Below, in pieces: positions 23,036 through 31,391 of a stretch of 46,702 nucleotides of DNA. The notes under the pieces were generated by a model. It searched no databases. It was given only the letters and a program-made list of their open reading frames with translations, and had not been told where the DNA came from. Every line of letters begins with the position of its first letter. Position 1 is the stretch's first letter. The stretch is from a virus: IMG/VR virus record IMGVR_UViG_3300030116_002071, positions 999 through 47,700 of that record; one strand, written 5' to 3'. A program made the translations under genes and the position numbers.

Positions 23036-24585
23036 TCTTGTGGTCCTGGTAATGGTGGAACATTTTCATCCTTTATAATAGCAGGCGCTAATATTTCATC
23101 TATCTCGTCTTGTTCTTTTTTTTCTTGTTCTTTTTTTTCGATAGCTTTTTTTAAATTTAATTGATAATCATAATCGTAATCTTGCCATGTGAGCGGTAGG
23201 TCTCTTTCAGTGTATCTATAAAATTCTTTCATTGCATCTTGATACTCATCTAAACCTAAAAAACCTTTTTGGCCAGAAAAAATATGCAAATCAAGCTTAT
23301 CATTATCACGACCTATCCCATCTGGTTTTAGATATTCTTTTTCATAAGCTTCTTTACCTGCTGCTCTTAACTTACTAACATTACTCATCACCACATCTCT
23401 AACTAAGAAATCTAAACCGGTTCGTAATATCGCAGCTGAAGAACTATCTCCTACACTTTGAAAAGCAAATTGAATGTCTGGTACAGAAAATTTACCTCCA
23501 GATTCTCGAGATTTAGCAACTTTATAAACTAATTGTGTAACTAAGGTTTTAAGAGCTTGCGCTTTATTAACGGAGTTAAGATCACCACTTTTTCTAGCTT
23601 TTCTAAGTTCTCTGTTAACATATCCATATATAGAATCTTCAGGAGCATTAGCGCCTTCTCTCTCTAACACTCTAGTAACCCTATCTAATAAAGTTTGATC
23701 TTCTTTACTTCTTTCATTGAAAGCTGCATTAAATCCTGCCTTAATAGCTCCTTTGAAACTTTCTAACCCTATGGCTATACCCCCTATACCTCCAGGTAAA
23801 GCTTCTGATGTTCCAAATTGCGTGCCTAAAACACCCTCAATCTCTTTTTTTAAACGTACAACACCAGCTGCTGCTTTATACTCATTTTTAGCATTTGCTA
23901 AATTAGTAGAAGCATCATCTGTTCTTTGTTTTTCTTTTTGTTTAAAATTTATAGATCCTTGAGGTTCCTCTATTGAAACATTGTAGCCTTTTTTATAAAG
24001 CTCTTGCAACTCTTCTTGAGTTAAAGCTTTGGATACTGCCGTGCTTTCATCATCTTTCCATACAAAATAAGGTGTTCTATCTGCTATTAATTCCAAAGTT
24101 TTGTTAACACCGGTTTCATCTTTGTCATTGTCATACTCATTTATAGAAACATCATCGAACACTTTTTTACCGTCGGGAAGTGTCCTGTAAACTTTTACTC
24201 TTTTAGTGCTTGTTGTTGGTCCCTGCATATATAAATTTGGGTATTGCGCAATAACACTATTTAATTCATAAAAGCCATCTTCCGGAGCTGTTTTTAAAGC
24301 TACATATTTCATCGCTAAACTATCTTTACTTTTAGTTTTCTCTTTATACTCAGCTTCTTTTTCTTTTATACTTTGTCTTTCTTTAAAAGTAGCCACAGCA
24401 GCTGGAGCGGTTTGAGCTGCCACGCTTAATAAATCACCAAATATATTACCAGTCGCAGGTGCTTGACCAAGGATAGAGCCAAATGTAGCAGCTTCTAAAC
24501 CACGTTGCTCTGGAGCAGACAAAAATAAACTATCGTCTTGTTGTGTATTATCGTCTATGTTTAAATCTAGAATACCTCTTGCCAT
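23032..24585 (-). CDS. Probable virion protein, 517 aa
   Basis: Starts with an acidic/Gln tract, then an Ala/Pro-rich helix (ATFGSILGQAPATGNIFGDL) and a helical body with Lys/Glu coiled coils; the C-terminus is Glu/Lys-rich and ends in a PPLPGPQ tail. No enzymatic motif. It overlaps the large protein gene and the Gln-rich gene, so they are likely produced and assembled together as ejection or internal proteins. Confidence 0.6.
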   Translation of the reverse strand: MARGILDLNIDDNTQQDDSLFLSAPEQRGLEAATFGSILGQAPATGNIFGDLLSVAAQTAPAAVATFKERQSIKEKEAEYKEKTKSKDSLAMKYVALKTAPEDGFYELNSVIAQYPNLYMQGPTTSTKRVKVYRTLPDGKKVFDDVSINEYDNDKDETGVNKTLELIADRTPYFVWKDDESTAVSKALTQEELQELYKKGYNVSIEEPQGSINFKQKEKQRTDDASTNLANAKNEYKAAAGVVRLKKEIEGVLGTQFGTSEALPGGIGGIAIGLESFKGAIKAGFNAAFNERSKEDQTLLDRVTRVLEREGANAPEDSIYGYVNRELRKARKSGDLNSVNKAQALKTLVTQLVYKVAKSRESGGKFSVPDIQFAFQSVGDSSSAAILRTGLDFLVRDVVMSNVSKLRAAGKEAYEKEYLKPDGIGRDNDKLDLHIFSGQKGFLGLDEYQDAMKEFYRYTERDLPLTWQDYDYDYQLNLKKAIEKKEQEKKEQDEIDEILAPAIIKDENVPPLPGPQE

Positions 24586-25493
24586 TATGCTGGTGGCCTT
24601 TGTGTTCCAGGACCTACATTACCTCCCGGTCCTATTAAGTTATATGTAGCGTACGCACCAAGACCTGCTTGAGCCGCTTGAGCAAATGGGTTGACTCCAG
24701 GACCCGTGCCTGCTGTTATTTGTGAAGCAGCTGTTGGTAAGGTAGTCATGATACCTTTTTGAAACTCTGCTCTTTGGAAAGGCTCATAAGCTCTTGCTAT
24801 CTCTGTTTGTCGTTGTGCCTGTAATGCCTGTTGTTGTATTTGTCTTTGTAAGCCACCTAACTGTGCCGCTTGAGCCACGTCTTTTTGTTGTTGTGCCTGT
24901 TGAATCTGACCAAGCTGTCCTAGTTGTGCTCCAGCTTGTAAACCAGTTTGTGCTTGTAGCTGTTGTTGGTTTTGTGCAGCTTGTACTGCTCTGTCAAAAC
25001 CCAATGCCTGCACTTCACCAATCTTACTTAAACGTGCTCGTTCTGCTTCTGCTTGTTGCACACCTTCACGACCACCACCAAAAGCTCCTGATTGCACTGC
25101 TTGTGCAGATAATTTATTTTTAGCCATTTCAGATTGTCGATTAATTTCATCTACAACGTATGATTGAAAAGGATTCAAAAAACGATCAATATCAGGTGCA
25201 CCACTCGCTGTAACATTAGCTCCTAAAATAGAACCAATACCAGCTAAAGTTGTTGCTTGTCCCGTGCCAAATTGTCCAGCACTTTCCATTGCTTGTTGTT
25301 CTAATGGTGTCAAAGGTGCTACTTGGTAGGCCGGTATCTCTATAGGTTGTTTTGATAAATTTAATGCTTCATCATACAGAGCAAGTTTTCTTGCTTCTAT
25401 TTCAGGGGCTTCTCTTGTAAATGTGGTAGTAGTCCCTGATGTTGGCCCCGCAGGTGCTGGTGCAGGTGATCCTCCGCCAAATAGACCGCTCAT
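24585..25493 (-). CDS. Gln/Ala-rich virion protein, probable DNA-ejection component
   Basis: 302 residues. The N-terminus is Gly/Pro/Ala/Thr-rich; residues 130-230 are a long Gln/Ala coiled coil (QAVQSGAFGGGREGVQQAEA and poly-Gln runs). The pattern of SGAFGGGREG followed by helical Gln repeats is common in podovirus-type ejection or tail proteins. Function is inferred from composition and place. AAGGAAATACT precedes the ATG. Confidence 0.6.
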   Translation of the reverse strand: MSGLFGGGSPAPAPAGPTSGTTTTFTREAPEIEARKLALYDEALNLSKQPIEIPAYQVAPLTPLEQQAMESAGQFGTGQATTLAGIGSILGANVTASGAPDIDRFLNPFQSYVVDEINRQSEMAKNKLSAQAVQSGAFGGGREGVQQAEAERARLSKIGEVQALGFDRAVQAAQNQQQLQAQTGLQAGAQLGQLGQIQQAQQQKDVAQAAQLGGLQRQIQQQALQAQRQTEIARAYEPFQRAEFQKGIMTTLPTAASQITAGTGPGVNPFAQAAQAGLGAYATYNLIGPGGNVGPGTQRPPA

Positions 25494-25828
25494 AGTATTT
25501 CCTTCCTTAGTAATACACTTTGTTTTTTAAAACCAGGTAATACTTTTTGCCACCCTTCTCTACCTAAAATATCAATTGCATTATAATGTCTTTGTCTTGC
25601 AAAATCTTCAATGTCTTTTGCTATTTCTTTCATATCTGACATTTCTCCACCACCTAAAGCAATTCGTAAAGTGTTTTTTAATTTTATACAAACAGCAGCA
25701 CTTTTATTTCTTTTAAATAAAAACAACTGATGCCCGTTAATTCCGTTCTCTAGATCCTCTTTTGTAAAACCTTCACCTAAACGAGCCGATGGTTCTAAAA
25801 TCTTCCATATTTCATCGGTAAGTTTCAT
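25490..25828 (-). CDS. Small GNAT-like phage protein, 112 aa
   Basis: LTDEIWKILEPSARLGEGFT at the N-terminus, a beta-rich centre and ILGREGWQKVLPGFKKQSVLLRKEI at the end (a run of the family seen beside ejection proteins in many podoviruses, with an acetyltransferase-like fold). No acetyl-CoA motif is obvious, so it is probably structural or an assembly factor. Overlaps neighbours by 1-4 nt. Confidence 0.65.
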   Translation of the reverse strand: MKLTDEIWKILEPSARLGEGFTKEDLENGINGHQLFLFKRNKSAAVCIKLKNTLRIALGGGEMSDMKEIAKDIEDFARQRHYNAIDILGREGWQKVLPGFKKQSVLLRKEIL

Positions 25829-26715
25829 TACGTCACCAAATCATATACTCTTTTCAACTGATCTTGTTGATTATAAAAAAACTTTGCACCCACTCTTCTC
25901 ATCTGTTTAAAGTCCTTAGGATCTGCTCCTGCTAAAATACCTGCGCCCAACACGGCATCTGCTCTACTTACAAACTCACCATCTGCTAATTGTGCCAACA
26001 TGGTATCTTCATCTTTGTCTCCATTTCCACTTCCGTCTTCTACATATCCCTCTGCACGAACATAATTGTTCATATCTTTTTCATCATGGTCTGTTTTACT
26101 GGGTAAATAATTTACTCCACCTTGACTAAATTTTTTTAGTTCTGCTAAACCACCTTTCGCTGCATAAATACTTGGTGCTACAAAACCACCTTGGTCTGTA
26201 TATTGTGGTCTTTGTGATAACCCTTCAGCATCTTTTCGTGCTCTTGCATAAGCTTGTGCGTAATCTTCTTCAGTTCCCATCATACCTGGCATCATCTCAC
26301 CTTCTGGGCCTTTAGCCATTAAGCCTCCAACTAAACTAGCACCTGCTACTCCAGTTCCTAACTGTGCGGCTGGACTCATACCCTTAAAGGCTGTAACACC
26401 TTTTGCAAATAAAGAAGGTTGCGCTCCTGCTACAGCTGGTGCATTTGCAGTCTGTACATATTTCATTACATTTACACCACCACCTGGACCACCTGAATAT
26501 TTAGCCGCTTCTTGTAAAGCGACTTGTTTAGCAGTCAAACCCCCACTAGCAGTTGTTGCTCCAGCTCCACCTAATACACCTGCTTGGGCTAAACCAGCTC
26601 CACCTAAAGCAGCTAAAGCACCTATTCCTATAGCTTTTTTAGTAGATGCACCAGACATTTTAGCTATACCAAAACTTCCTATTCCAAAAATTATCGCCGC
26701 TGTAAGTGGTGTCAT
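25828..26715 (-). CDS. Probable virion protein with hydrophobic N-terminus, 295 aa
   Basis: AAAGGAG before ATG 26715. A hydrophobic Gly/Ala-rich N-terminal half (IFGIGSFGIAKMSGAS, IGIGALAALGGAGLAQAGVL) suggests membrane insertion. The C-terminal part has AAKGGLAELKKFSQGG and a conserved-looking stretch EDTMLAQLADGEFVSRADAV, seen in phage proteins near tail or ejection genes. It follows the modification cassette by 23 nt and is the first of the ejection-type genes. Confidence 0.65.
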   Translation of the reverse strand: MTPLTAAIIFGIGSFGIAKMSGASTKKAIGIGALAALGGAGLAQAGVLGGAGATTASGGLTAKQVALQEAAKYSGGPGGGVNVMKYVQTANAPAVAGAQPSLFAKGVTAFKGMSPAAQLGTGVAGASLVGGLMAKGPEGEMMPGMMGTEEDYAQAYARARKDAEGLSQRPQYTDQGGFVAPSIYAAKGGLAELKKFSQGGVNYLPSKTDHDEKDMNNYVRAEGYVEDGSGNGDKDEDTMLAQLADGEFVSRADAVLGAGILAGADPKDFKQMRRVGAKFFYNQQDQLKRVYDLVT

Positions 26716-26738
26716 ATAATTCTCCTTTATCTTATATT

Positions 26739-27524
26739 CTACTCTGTATTTTCTTGTTTATCAAGTCCGGTAGATATCATTTCATCTAGTAATCTTCCGG
26801 TATACTGATACTCTCCTACATGCGTAATATATTCTGTAATCAACGCATGACACTTGCCTCCTGTTTCACGCCATAATTTAGAAAAAGCAAAGTCCTCTCC
26901 ATAATACCTTTTATCTTCTTCATCATAAAAAGTATCAAAAAAATTATACAAATGTGGTGTAGTTGTAGTTTTGCCGTCAATAACAGTTTCTTGTTTAATG
27001 GTTCTTGTAGGATAGGCTTGTATCATTTTATCAAATACTTGTCTTTGCAATAACATACATCCTGTAGGAGCATAATTTAACTCGATCATCTCATCAGTCA
27101 TAGTTACATCGTGTTCTTCATCTTTAATTTTAACAGGAAATTTATTACCACTTGTGTTTCGTTGTAATTGATTCATACTGGTTATTACTCCTGTTTTATC
27201 AAATACCTTATCCCAGTTTATTAATTTCATAGGATAAGGTATGCTACACATTTCTACATTTTTATCTAACATTTTAAATATAGATTGTGGATAAAATAAA
27301 ATATCGCTGTCAACAAATAGTAAGTGCGTATAATCTGTATTTAAAAAATGAGCAACACAAGTGTTTCGACCTTGTGTTACTAAAGAGCTTTTCATCATGT
27401 CTAATGTGAATTCTACATTTCTCTTGTAACACTCTGCTTGCAAACGAATTATAGATTGCATGTAATGAATAGAAACATCACTATGTACAGGGGTAGCTAC
27501 GTATAATTTAATTTTTTCTTTCAT
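26739..27524 (-). CDS. GT-A type glycosyltransferase
   Basis: 261 residues from ATG 27524 (AAGGTG site). It starts KIKLYVATPVHSDVSIHY, has VTQGRNTCVAHFL and the metal-binding DxD-type motif FVDSDILF, as in GT-A sugar transferases acting on nucleotide sugars. The C-terminal part has YYGEDFAFSKLWRETGG, as in the acceptor side. Last gene of the cassette 26739-30182; overlaps the GT4 gene. The acceptor could be a virion or host molecule. Confidence 0.82.
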   Translation of the reverse strand: MKEKIKLYVATPVHSDVSIHYMQSIIRLQAECYKRNVEFTLDMMKSSLVTQGRNTCVAHFLNTDYTHLLFVDSDILFYPQSIFKMLDKNVEMCSIPYPMKLINWDKVFDKTGVITSMNQLQRNTSGNKFPVKIKDEEHDVTMTDEMIELNYAPTGCMLLQRQVFDKMIQAYPTRTIKQETVIDGKTTTTPHLYNFFDTFYDEEDKRYYGEDFAFSKLWRETGGKCHALITEYITHVGEYQYTGRLLDEMISTGLDKQENTE

Positions 27525-28440
27525 GCAACACACCTTGCAAAAAGTTTGTCCAATCTACTTTTCTTTTCTCCCAGCTATAAAATTTTTTTACAAATTTTTG
27601 TTGTTCTTGTAAGTGTTCAAAAACTTCCTGTGAGTCTAAAGTTTGAATTGCTTTTCGTATAGCAGCAGCAAACTTAGCTGCTAATCTTTTTGTATCTTTT
27701 TCGTACGTTACATACAACGGATACTCTGAACATGTTTCGTATAAGGCACCATAGTTTGTAACGATACAATACAATCCAGCTGCCATAGCTTCAAGAGCAG
27801 CATTACAACTTGTTTCTTCCCATGTGCTAGGGTATGCAAACATGTGATAACGATATATAAATTTTTGTATAAAAGAGTGTTCTTTGTATCCTATGTAATT
27901 TACATTTTCTAATCTTCTAGCCTGTTCATATAAGGGTTCGTATTTTTCTTCATTTTGTTTTTCAAAATTTTCGCCATAGATTTTACAACTACTGTATATA
28001 TCTACATGAACATTACAATCTCGTAATAAACTCATTGCTCCCAGTAATACATTTAAACCTCTCCACGGTGTAACATGAAATAACATACGAACCATATTAC
28101 CTGTCTTATAAGGTGTAACCACAGGAAAATTATTTACTGCATTTTTTATAACATGACATTTGTGTGTTGGTAGATCAAATCTATATCTGTATTTTTCATA
28201 ATTCCAATGACTGTTAAAAATATACCAATCATATTTATCGTGGTTAGTTTTATCTTCAAACCAAGGATAAATGTTAGGTTGATCGTAACTATTTTTTTGC
28301 CACAGTATATTTATTTTATTTTTGTCTAATTCTACTTTGCCCGGTATAGATGTGCATATTTGAAAATTATCTAATAACTTATCATCAACATAATGTGATA
28401 AGAACCGATGCTGGATTTCTGTACCACCTAAAGGATTCAT
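27508..28440 (-). CDS. Group 1 (GT4-like) glycosyltransferase
   Basis: 310 residues. The N-terminal MNPLGGTEIQHRF and C-terminal PSTWEETSCNAALEAMAAG with CIVTNYGALYE form the GT4 retaining-transferase signature (Glu-x7-Glu). Both Rossmann halves are recognisable; the size is slightly short for GT4 (typically 350-400). It overlaps both the SET gene and the GT-A gene, so the three are translated together. Confidence 0.88.
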   Translation of the reverse strand: MNPLGGTEIQHRFLSHYVDDKLLDNFQICTSIPGKVELDKNKINILWQKNSYDQPNIYPWFEDKTNHDKYDWYIFNSHWNYEKYRYRFDLPTHKCHVIKNAVNNFPVVTPYKTGNMVRMLFHVTPWRGLNVLLGAMSLLRDCNVHVDIYSSCKIYGENFEKQNEEKYEPLYEQARRLENVNYIGYKEHSFIQKFIYRYHMFAYPSTWEETSCNAALEAMAAGLYCIVTNYGALYETCSEYPLYVTYEKDTKRLAAKFAAAIRKAIQTLDSQEVFEHLQEQQKFVKKFYSWEKRKVDWTNFLQGVLHERKN

Positions 28441-28754
28441 GATCCATATTCCAAAAATAATTCTTGACCCTTTTTTATTTTTTTAATTGTCACCACTTTA
28501 TAGACTAAATAATCATCCCAATCTAAATCAATAAATAGCCTACAATTAGGAAAATCACTATGATTTAAAAACCCACCCATAGGAGTCCTTACGTAGCCAT
28601 GTATAATAGGTATTTTAATATGACTCATTCCTAAATCATATCTTTTAGGTATATCACATTTTGCAAAAATACCATGACCGTGAGTTGAACTAACTCCAAC
28701 AGTTAATTCTTCTGGTAATGGATTGTAATAAAATCTATCGTATTTAATTTTCAT
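28437..28754 (-). CDS. SET-domain protein, probable protein lysine methyltransferase
   Basis: 105 residues from ATG 28754; the frame extends to a TTG 15 nt upstream. Motifs: HGHGIFAKCDIP (SAM-binding strand), GGFLNHSDFPNC (the NHS...C motif) and KKGQELFLEYGS (catalytic Tyr). The protein is a minimal SET domain with no pre-SET or post-SET Cys cluster. It would methylate lysine using SAM. The start overlaps the preceding stop by 11 nt. Confidence 0.85.
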   Translation of the reverse strand: MKIKYDRFYYNPLPEELTVGVSSTHGHGIFAKCDIPKRYDLGMSHIKIPIIHGYVRTPMGGFLNHSDFPNCRLFIDLDWDDYLVYKVVTIKKIKKGQELFLEYGS

Positions 28755-28944
28755 CTTTAGTTTTGCCAACTAAAGACAATGCTTCTTCTGGAACAATTAT
28801 TTTAACATCACATGCTATGTCTTCTTGTTTTGTGTCTGTATTAGGATTGTTTACATCATGATCTGCATCAGCTTTCGTTGCATAAACCATGTTTGTTTTT
28901 TTATTTCTGTAAGTTTCTTGTGCTTCGCATTTAATTCTTTTCAT
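28744..28944 (-). CDS. Small companion protein of the oxygenase cassette, 66 aa
   Basis: Start chosen at ATG 28944; the frame is open 15 codons upstream, but that part overlaps the previous gene. It reads KCEAQETYRNKKTNMVYATK, then NPNTDTKQEDI and DVKIIVPEEAL; I have the impression that such proteins occur with phage oxygenases, but I cannot name a family. It is small, acidic and without catalytic motif. Perhaps a partner subunit. Confidence 0.6.
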   Translation of the reverse strand: MKRIKCEAQETYRNKKTNMVYATKADADHDVNNPNTDTKQEDIACDVKIIVPEEALSLVGKTKDEN

Positions 28945-28966
28945 CAATAAAATATCCCATATTAGT

Positions 28967-29653
28967 TTACTTATTGCAAGAAATATCAATCCACTTTCTA
29001 TCTTGTTTATTATCTCCTAAATATGATATAGGTATGCTTAAAGATAATCTTTTTGATAATGATGTCGCTTGATGTACTATGTGTTTAGGTATAAAAATAA
29101 TATCACCTGGTTTCATCACAACATCAATTATTGGTTTTTCTTTTGTTTGTATTTTACTAGGTCCTTCATTGCATTCTATATCCCATACTTTAAAATTAGT
29201 TTGACCCTCTACTTGAATAATAATATTATCAGCTTTATCCCAGTGTTTACTCAAACTTGTGCCTTGTTCATTTTTAAAAAGATCAAAGTATATATGTACA
29301 TCAACTTCTCCATTAGTTTCTTTTTCTATGTGATCACATAATGTGTTTATTTTTTTATTGGCTCTAGACATATCTGAAATCCAACATACGCCCTGTTTAA
29401 TAACCGGTATAATACATTGTGCGGGTATAGACCGAACATCACTCAACCATGCAGAGGGTTGCCATTTTAAATTTTCTGTATTACCAGTGGTATGAAACCT
29501 ATCAACATTTGTTATAGGTCTAATATTTATAAGCGATTCTAATTCTTTCCAACTGTATAAATTAGTGCATATTTTTGTATCATAATTTGCTTTTTTTTTA
29601 TTTATGCAATTTAATATTTTATGTAAGCCAAGAGACAATACTGTACCTTTCAC
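28967..29653 (-). CDS. JmjC/cupin-type Fe(II)/2OG oxygenase
   Basis: Start GTG 29653 (AAAAGG upstream); TTG 29638, preceded by AAAGG, is also possible. INIRPITNVDRFH near residue 43, then His137-Trp-Asp139 and distal His194 with KPGDIIFIPKHIVH, as in cupin/JmjC hydroxylases acting on proteins or ribosomal proteins. It overlaps the preceding oxygenase gene, so both are probably made together. Confidence 0.82.
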   Translation of the reverse strand: MKGTVLSLGLHKILNCINKKKANYDTKICTNLYSWKELESLINIRPITNVDRFHTTGNTENLKWQPSAWLSDVRSIPAQCIIPVIKQGVCWISDMSRANKKINTLCDHIEKETNGEVDVHIYFDLFKNEQGTSLSKHWDKADNIIIQVEGQTNFKVWDIECNEGPSKIQTKEKPIIDVVMKPGDIIFIPKHIVHQATSLSKRLSLSIPISYLGDNKQDRKWIDISCNK

Positions 29654-30182
29654 CTTTTGTAACAGGCATTACTTGATGCGGATATAAAAAATTACTTGGA
29701 AAAATAATCATATCTCCTGTTTTAAGAGTTGGTTTAGAATATGCCATATCAGTGTATGGATTAAAAAATATTAAATCGCCTCCTTCATATTCCTCATTAA
29801 TATTAATAATTATTGATAATGTTCTATTTAAGGTATTAGAAGCATCTACGTGCTTGAGGTAAAAGTTATTTTTTTGATACTTTAATAAATTTATTTCATT
29901 TAAATGTAAATTACCCATAAATTTAAATTGTTGTAAATATTTTTGAACGCCTTTTCGTATACCGTTTTCTACTATTTTATAATACGGAGGAGCTCCATAA
30001 TCATCATTGTTTAACCAATGTGACAAAACATCTCTTATCTTTGTATCCGTTTCTGGTTTATTGTTTTTACCCATAACTTCTGCTTTAATCTTACATTTTT
30101 CATCCATGTAAGAAATCATTTTTTTGCAATCTTCTTGTGAAATTATTTGTTCTAATTTAAAGATAGCTTGTTGAAGCAACAT
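29619..30182 (-). CDS. Prolyl-4-hydroxylase-like 2OG-Fe(II) oxygenase
   Basis: 187 residues. Iron ligands His111-x-Asp113 and His169 (YPHQV), and Arg179 10 residues after it (KGERYSIVSWL) for 2OG. The strand GGDLIFFNP is typical of P4H-like enzymes. A complete catalytic set is present, so the enzyme should be active. The ATG has no Shine-Dalgarno and lies 6 nt after a candidate -10, suggesting a leaderless mRNA that starts the six-gene modification cassette. Confidence 0.88.
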   Translation of the reverse strand: MLLQQAIFKLEQIISQEDCKKMISYMDEKCKIKAEVMGKNNKPETDTKIRDVLSHWLNNDDYGAPPYYKIVENGIRKGVQKYLQQFKFMGNLHLNEINLLKYQKNNFYLKHVDASNTLNRTLSIIININEEYEGGDLIFFNPYTDMAYSKPTLKTGDMIIFPSNFLYPHQVMPVTKGERYSIVSWLT

Positions 30183-30188
30183 CTTATT

Positions 30189-30216
30189 AATATACTAATA
30201 TCACCCATTTTGTAAA
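30189..30216 (-). promoter_or_regulatory. Candidate promoter of the modification cassette (leaderless)
   Basis: Minus strand: TTTACA, 16 nt, TATATT, 6 nt (AATAAG), ATG. It overlaps the end of the upstream virion gene. It has the 16-nt spacing and short gap seen at 366 and 35359. Confidence 0.5.
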
Positions 30217-30542
30217 GAGCGATCTACTAAAGCATAAGAGACTATGCCTTGTATTTTACCAGCTGTACCAGCGGTAAGTTTAAGTACATCCCCTTCCTCT
30301 AATACTAAAGTTTGTGATATTACTTGTCTAGTAGTATTAGTTGCAATGGCTGCTTTATCTATTCTAAAAGTTGCAGTAGCACTTGTATCAGTGACTTCAG
30401 TAGTAAGATCAACATCGCCAGAATGATTATTATGTGCTTGTATTTGTTTTATTAAACATCTGCCCGATACTGGTGCGGTCAACACAGTGGTTTGACTTGT
30501 GTCTGATAAATTAAAGCCTGCGTTTTTGTATTGTATAGTCAT
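30201..30542 (-). CDS. Small virion-type beta protein, 113 aa
   Basis: ATG 30542 overlaps the previous stop (ATGA). Thr/Val-rich beta sequence (TTVLTAPVSGRCLIKQIQAH, VLEEGDVLKLTAGTAG) as in head-decoration or tail accessory proteins. A related style is seen at 43466-43774. Exact role unknown. Confidence 0.65.
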   Translation of the reverse strand: MTIQYKNAGFNLSDTSQTTVLTAPVSGRCLIKQIQAHNNHSGDVDLTTEVTDTSATATFRIDKAAIATNTTRQVISQTLVLEEGDVLKLTAGTAGKIQGIVSYALVDRSLQNG

Positions 30543-30703
30543 GATATAAACCAATTAAAAGTTTGTTGCTCAGCTTTTAAATCCTCTTGATATGAAAAAT
30601 TTAATTTTTGTATAATTTGAGTCAAAGCTAAATTTATTAATCTTTGGTTTTCAATATTATATTCTTCTTTTGGTTCTGGAATAAATGTATTTATTTTAGC
30701 CAA
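30539..30703 (-). CDS. Small hypothetical protein with TTG start, 54 aa
   Basis: TTG 30703 is preceded by AGAGGA at 7-nt spacing and overlaps the end of the preceding basic gene; the stop overlaps the next start as ATGA. Sequence FIPEPKEEYNIENQRLINLA then FSYQEDLKAEQQTFNWF, helical and acidic, like small proteins found between virion genes in marine podoviruses. It fills the otherwise empty stretch 30555-30695. Confidence 0.65.
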   Translation of the reverse strand: MAKINTFIPEPKEEYNIENQRLINLALTQIIQKLNFSYQEDLKAEQQTFNWFIS

Positions 30704-30980
30704 TTTTTTTCCTCTGTTTTCTTATAGCCTCTTTGCCTGCCTTTGCTATATTTACTACTTGCGTTTTACCCATAACTTTAGCACGTTGTTCCATCACTGT
30801 TAAGATCTGTATTTTTCTAGCAAAAGGCTTACGTAATTTTTTTACCTTTGCTACTGTAGCTCTTGCATCAGCAGGAGTAGCAAACTTTATTTTAACTGTA
30901 TCTTTTGGATTTTCATCCGTGTATAATCTTCTATCACTACCCTTAGGTTTTTTTCCTGTTCCTTTTTTTGGATCTGGCAC
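30696..30980 (-). CDS. Basic conserved phage protein, 94 aa, GTG start
   Basis: GTG 30980 with AAGGAG upstream. The string KKPKGSDRRLYTDENPKDTV followed by KFATPADARATVAKVKKLRKP and QILTVMEQRAKVMGK is a recurrent marine-phage pattern of unknown function. Strongly basic. One of three short basic proteins in a row. Confidence 0.75.
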   Translation of the reverse strand: MPDPKKGTGKKPKGSDRRLYTDENPKDTVKIKFATPADARATVAKVKKLRKPFARKIQILTVMEQRAKVMGKTQVVNIAKAGKEAIRKQRKKIG

Positions 30981-31080
30981 TTATGACTCCTTGTAATGTT
31001 TTAGCTTGACGAGCATGTGTTTTAGATGCTTTTTTTAAAGCTTTAACTACTTTTTTTATTTTAGTCTTAGCTTTTTTCAT
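30943..31080 (-). CDS. Lys-rich small protein, 45 aa
   Basis: ATG 31080 overlaps the previous stop (ATGA). It is MKKAKTKIKKVVKALKKASK plus THARQAKTLQG and a basic tail, nearly a histone-tail-like sequence. Overlaps the next gene by 38 nt and carries its ribosome site. Probably binds DNA by charge. Confidence 0.6.
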   Translation of the reverse strand: MKKAKTKIKKVVKALKKASKTHARQAKTLQGVISARSKKRNRKKT

Positions 31081-31388
31081 TTACGTCTTCCTTTCTTTTT
31101 ATCAGGTTCTTTTCTTATAGCTCTATATATTATATCAGGAGGAGACATAAAATAACAGTATTCTTTTATAGTTAGTAATTTAAATGATTTTTGTTTGTGT
31201 AATCCCCATTTAAAATCTACAGCGTTTTCTTTTATCATTTCAGAGTAAAATTTATATTGATCAGGCCATTCGTGTTTAGTAAATCTCCATATTTTTTTTG
31301 CATTTAAAACCATAGCATATGGGTTAGATGTATGATCACTTTTCCAAATATTTTCATTGTCTATACTCACAATGTTTTTTATATCCAT
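31077..31388 (-). CDS. Hypothetical protein, 103 aa
   Basis: Starts at ATG 31388 just after the big tail gene, with AGGCGA upstream; probably coupled. Trp/Tyr/Lys-rich with no family recognised. Shares its stop region with the start of the Lys-rich gene. Confidence 0.65.
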   Translation of the reverse strand: MDIKNIVSIDNENIWKSDHTSNPYAMVLNAKKIWRFTKHEWPDQYKFYSEMIKENAVDFKWGLHKQKSFKLLTIKEYCYFMSPPDIIYRAIRKEPDKKKGRRK

Positions 31389-31391
31389 ACA

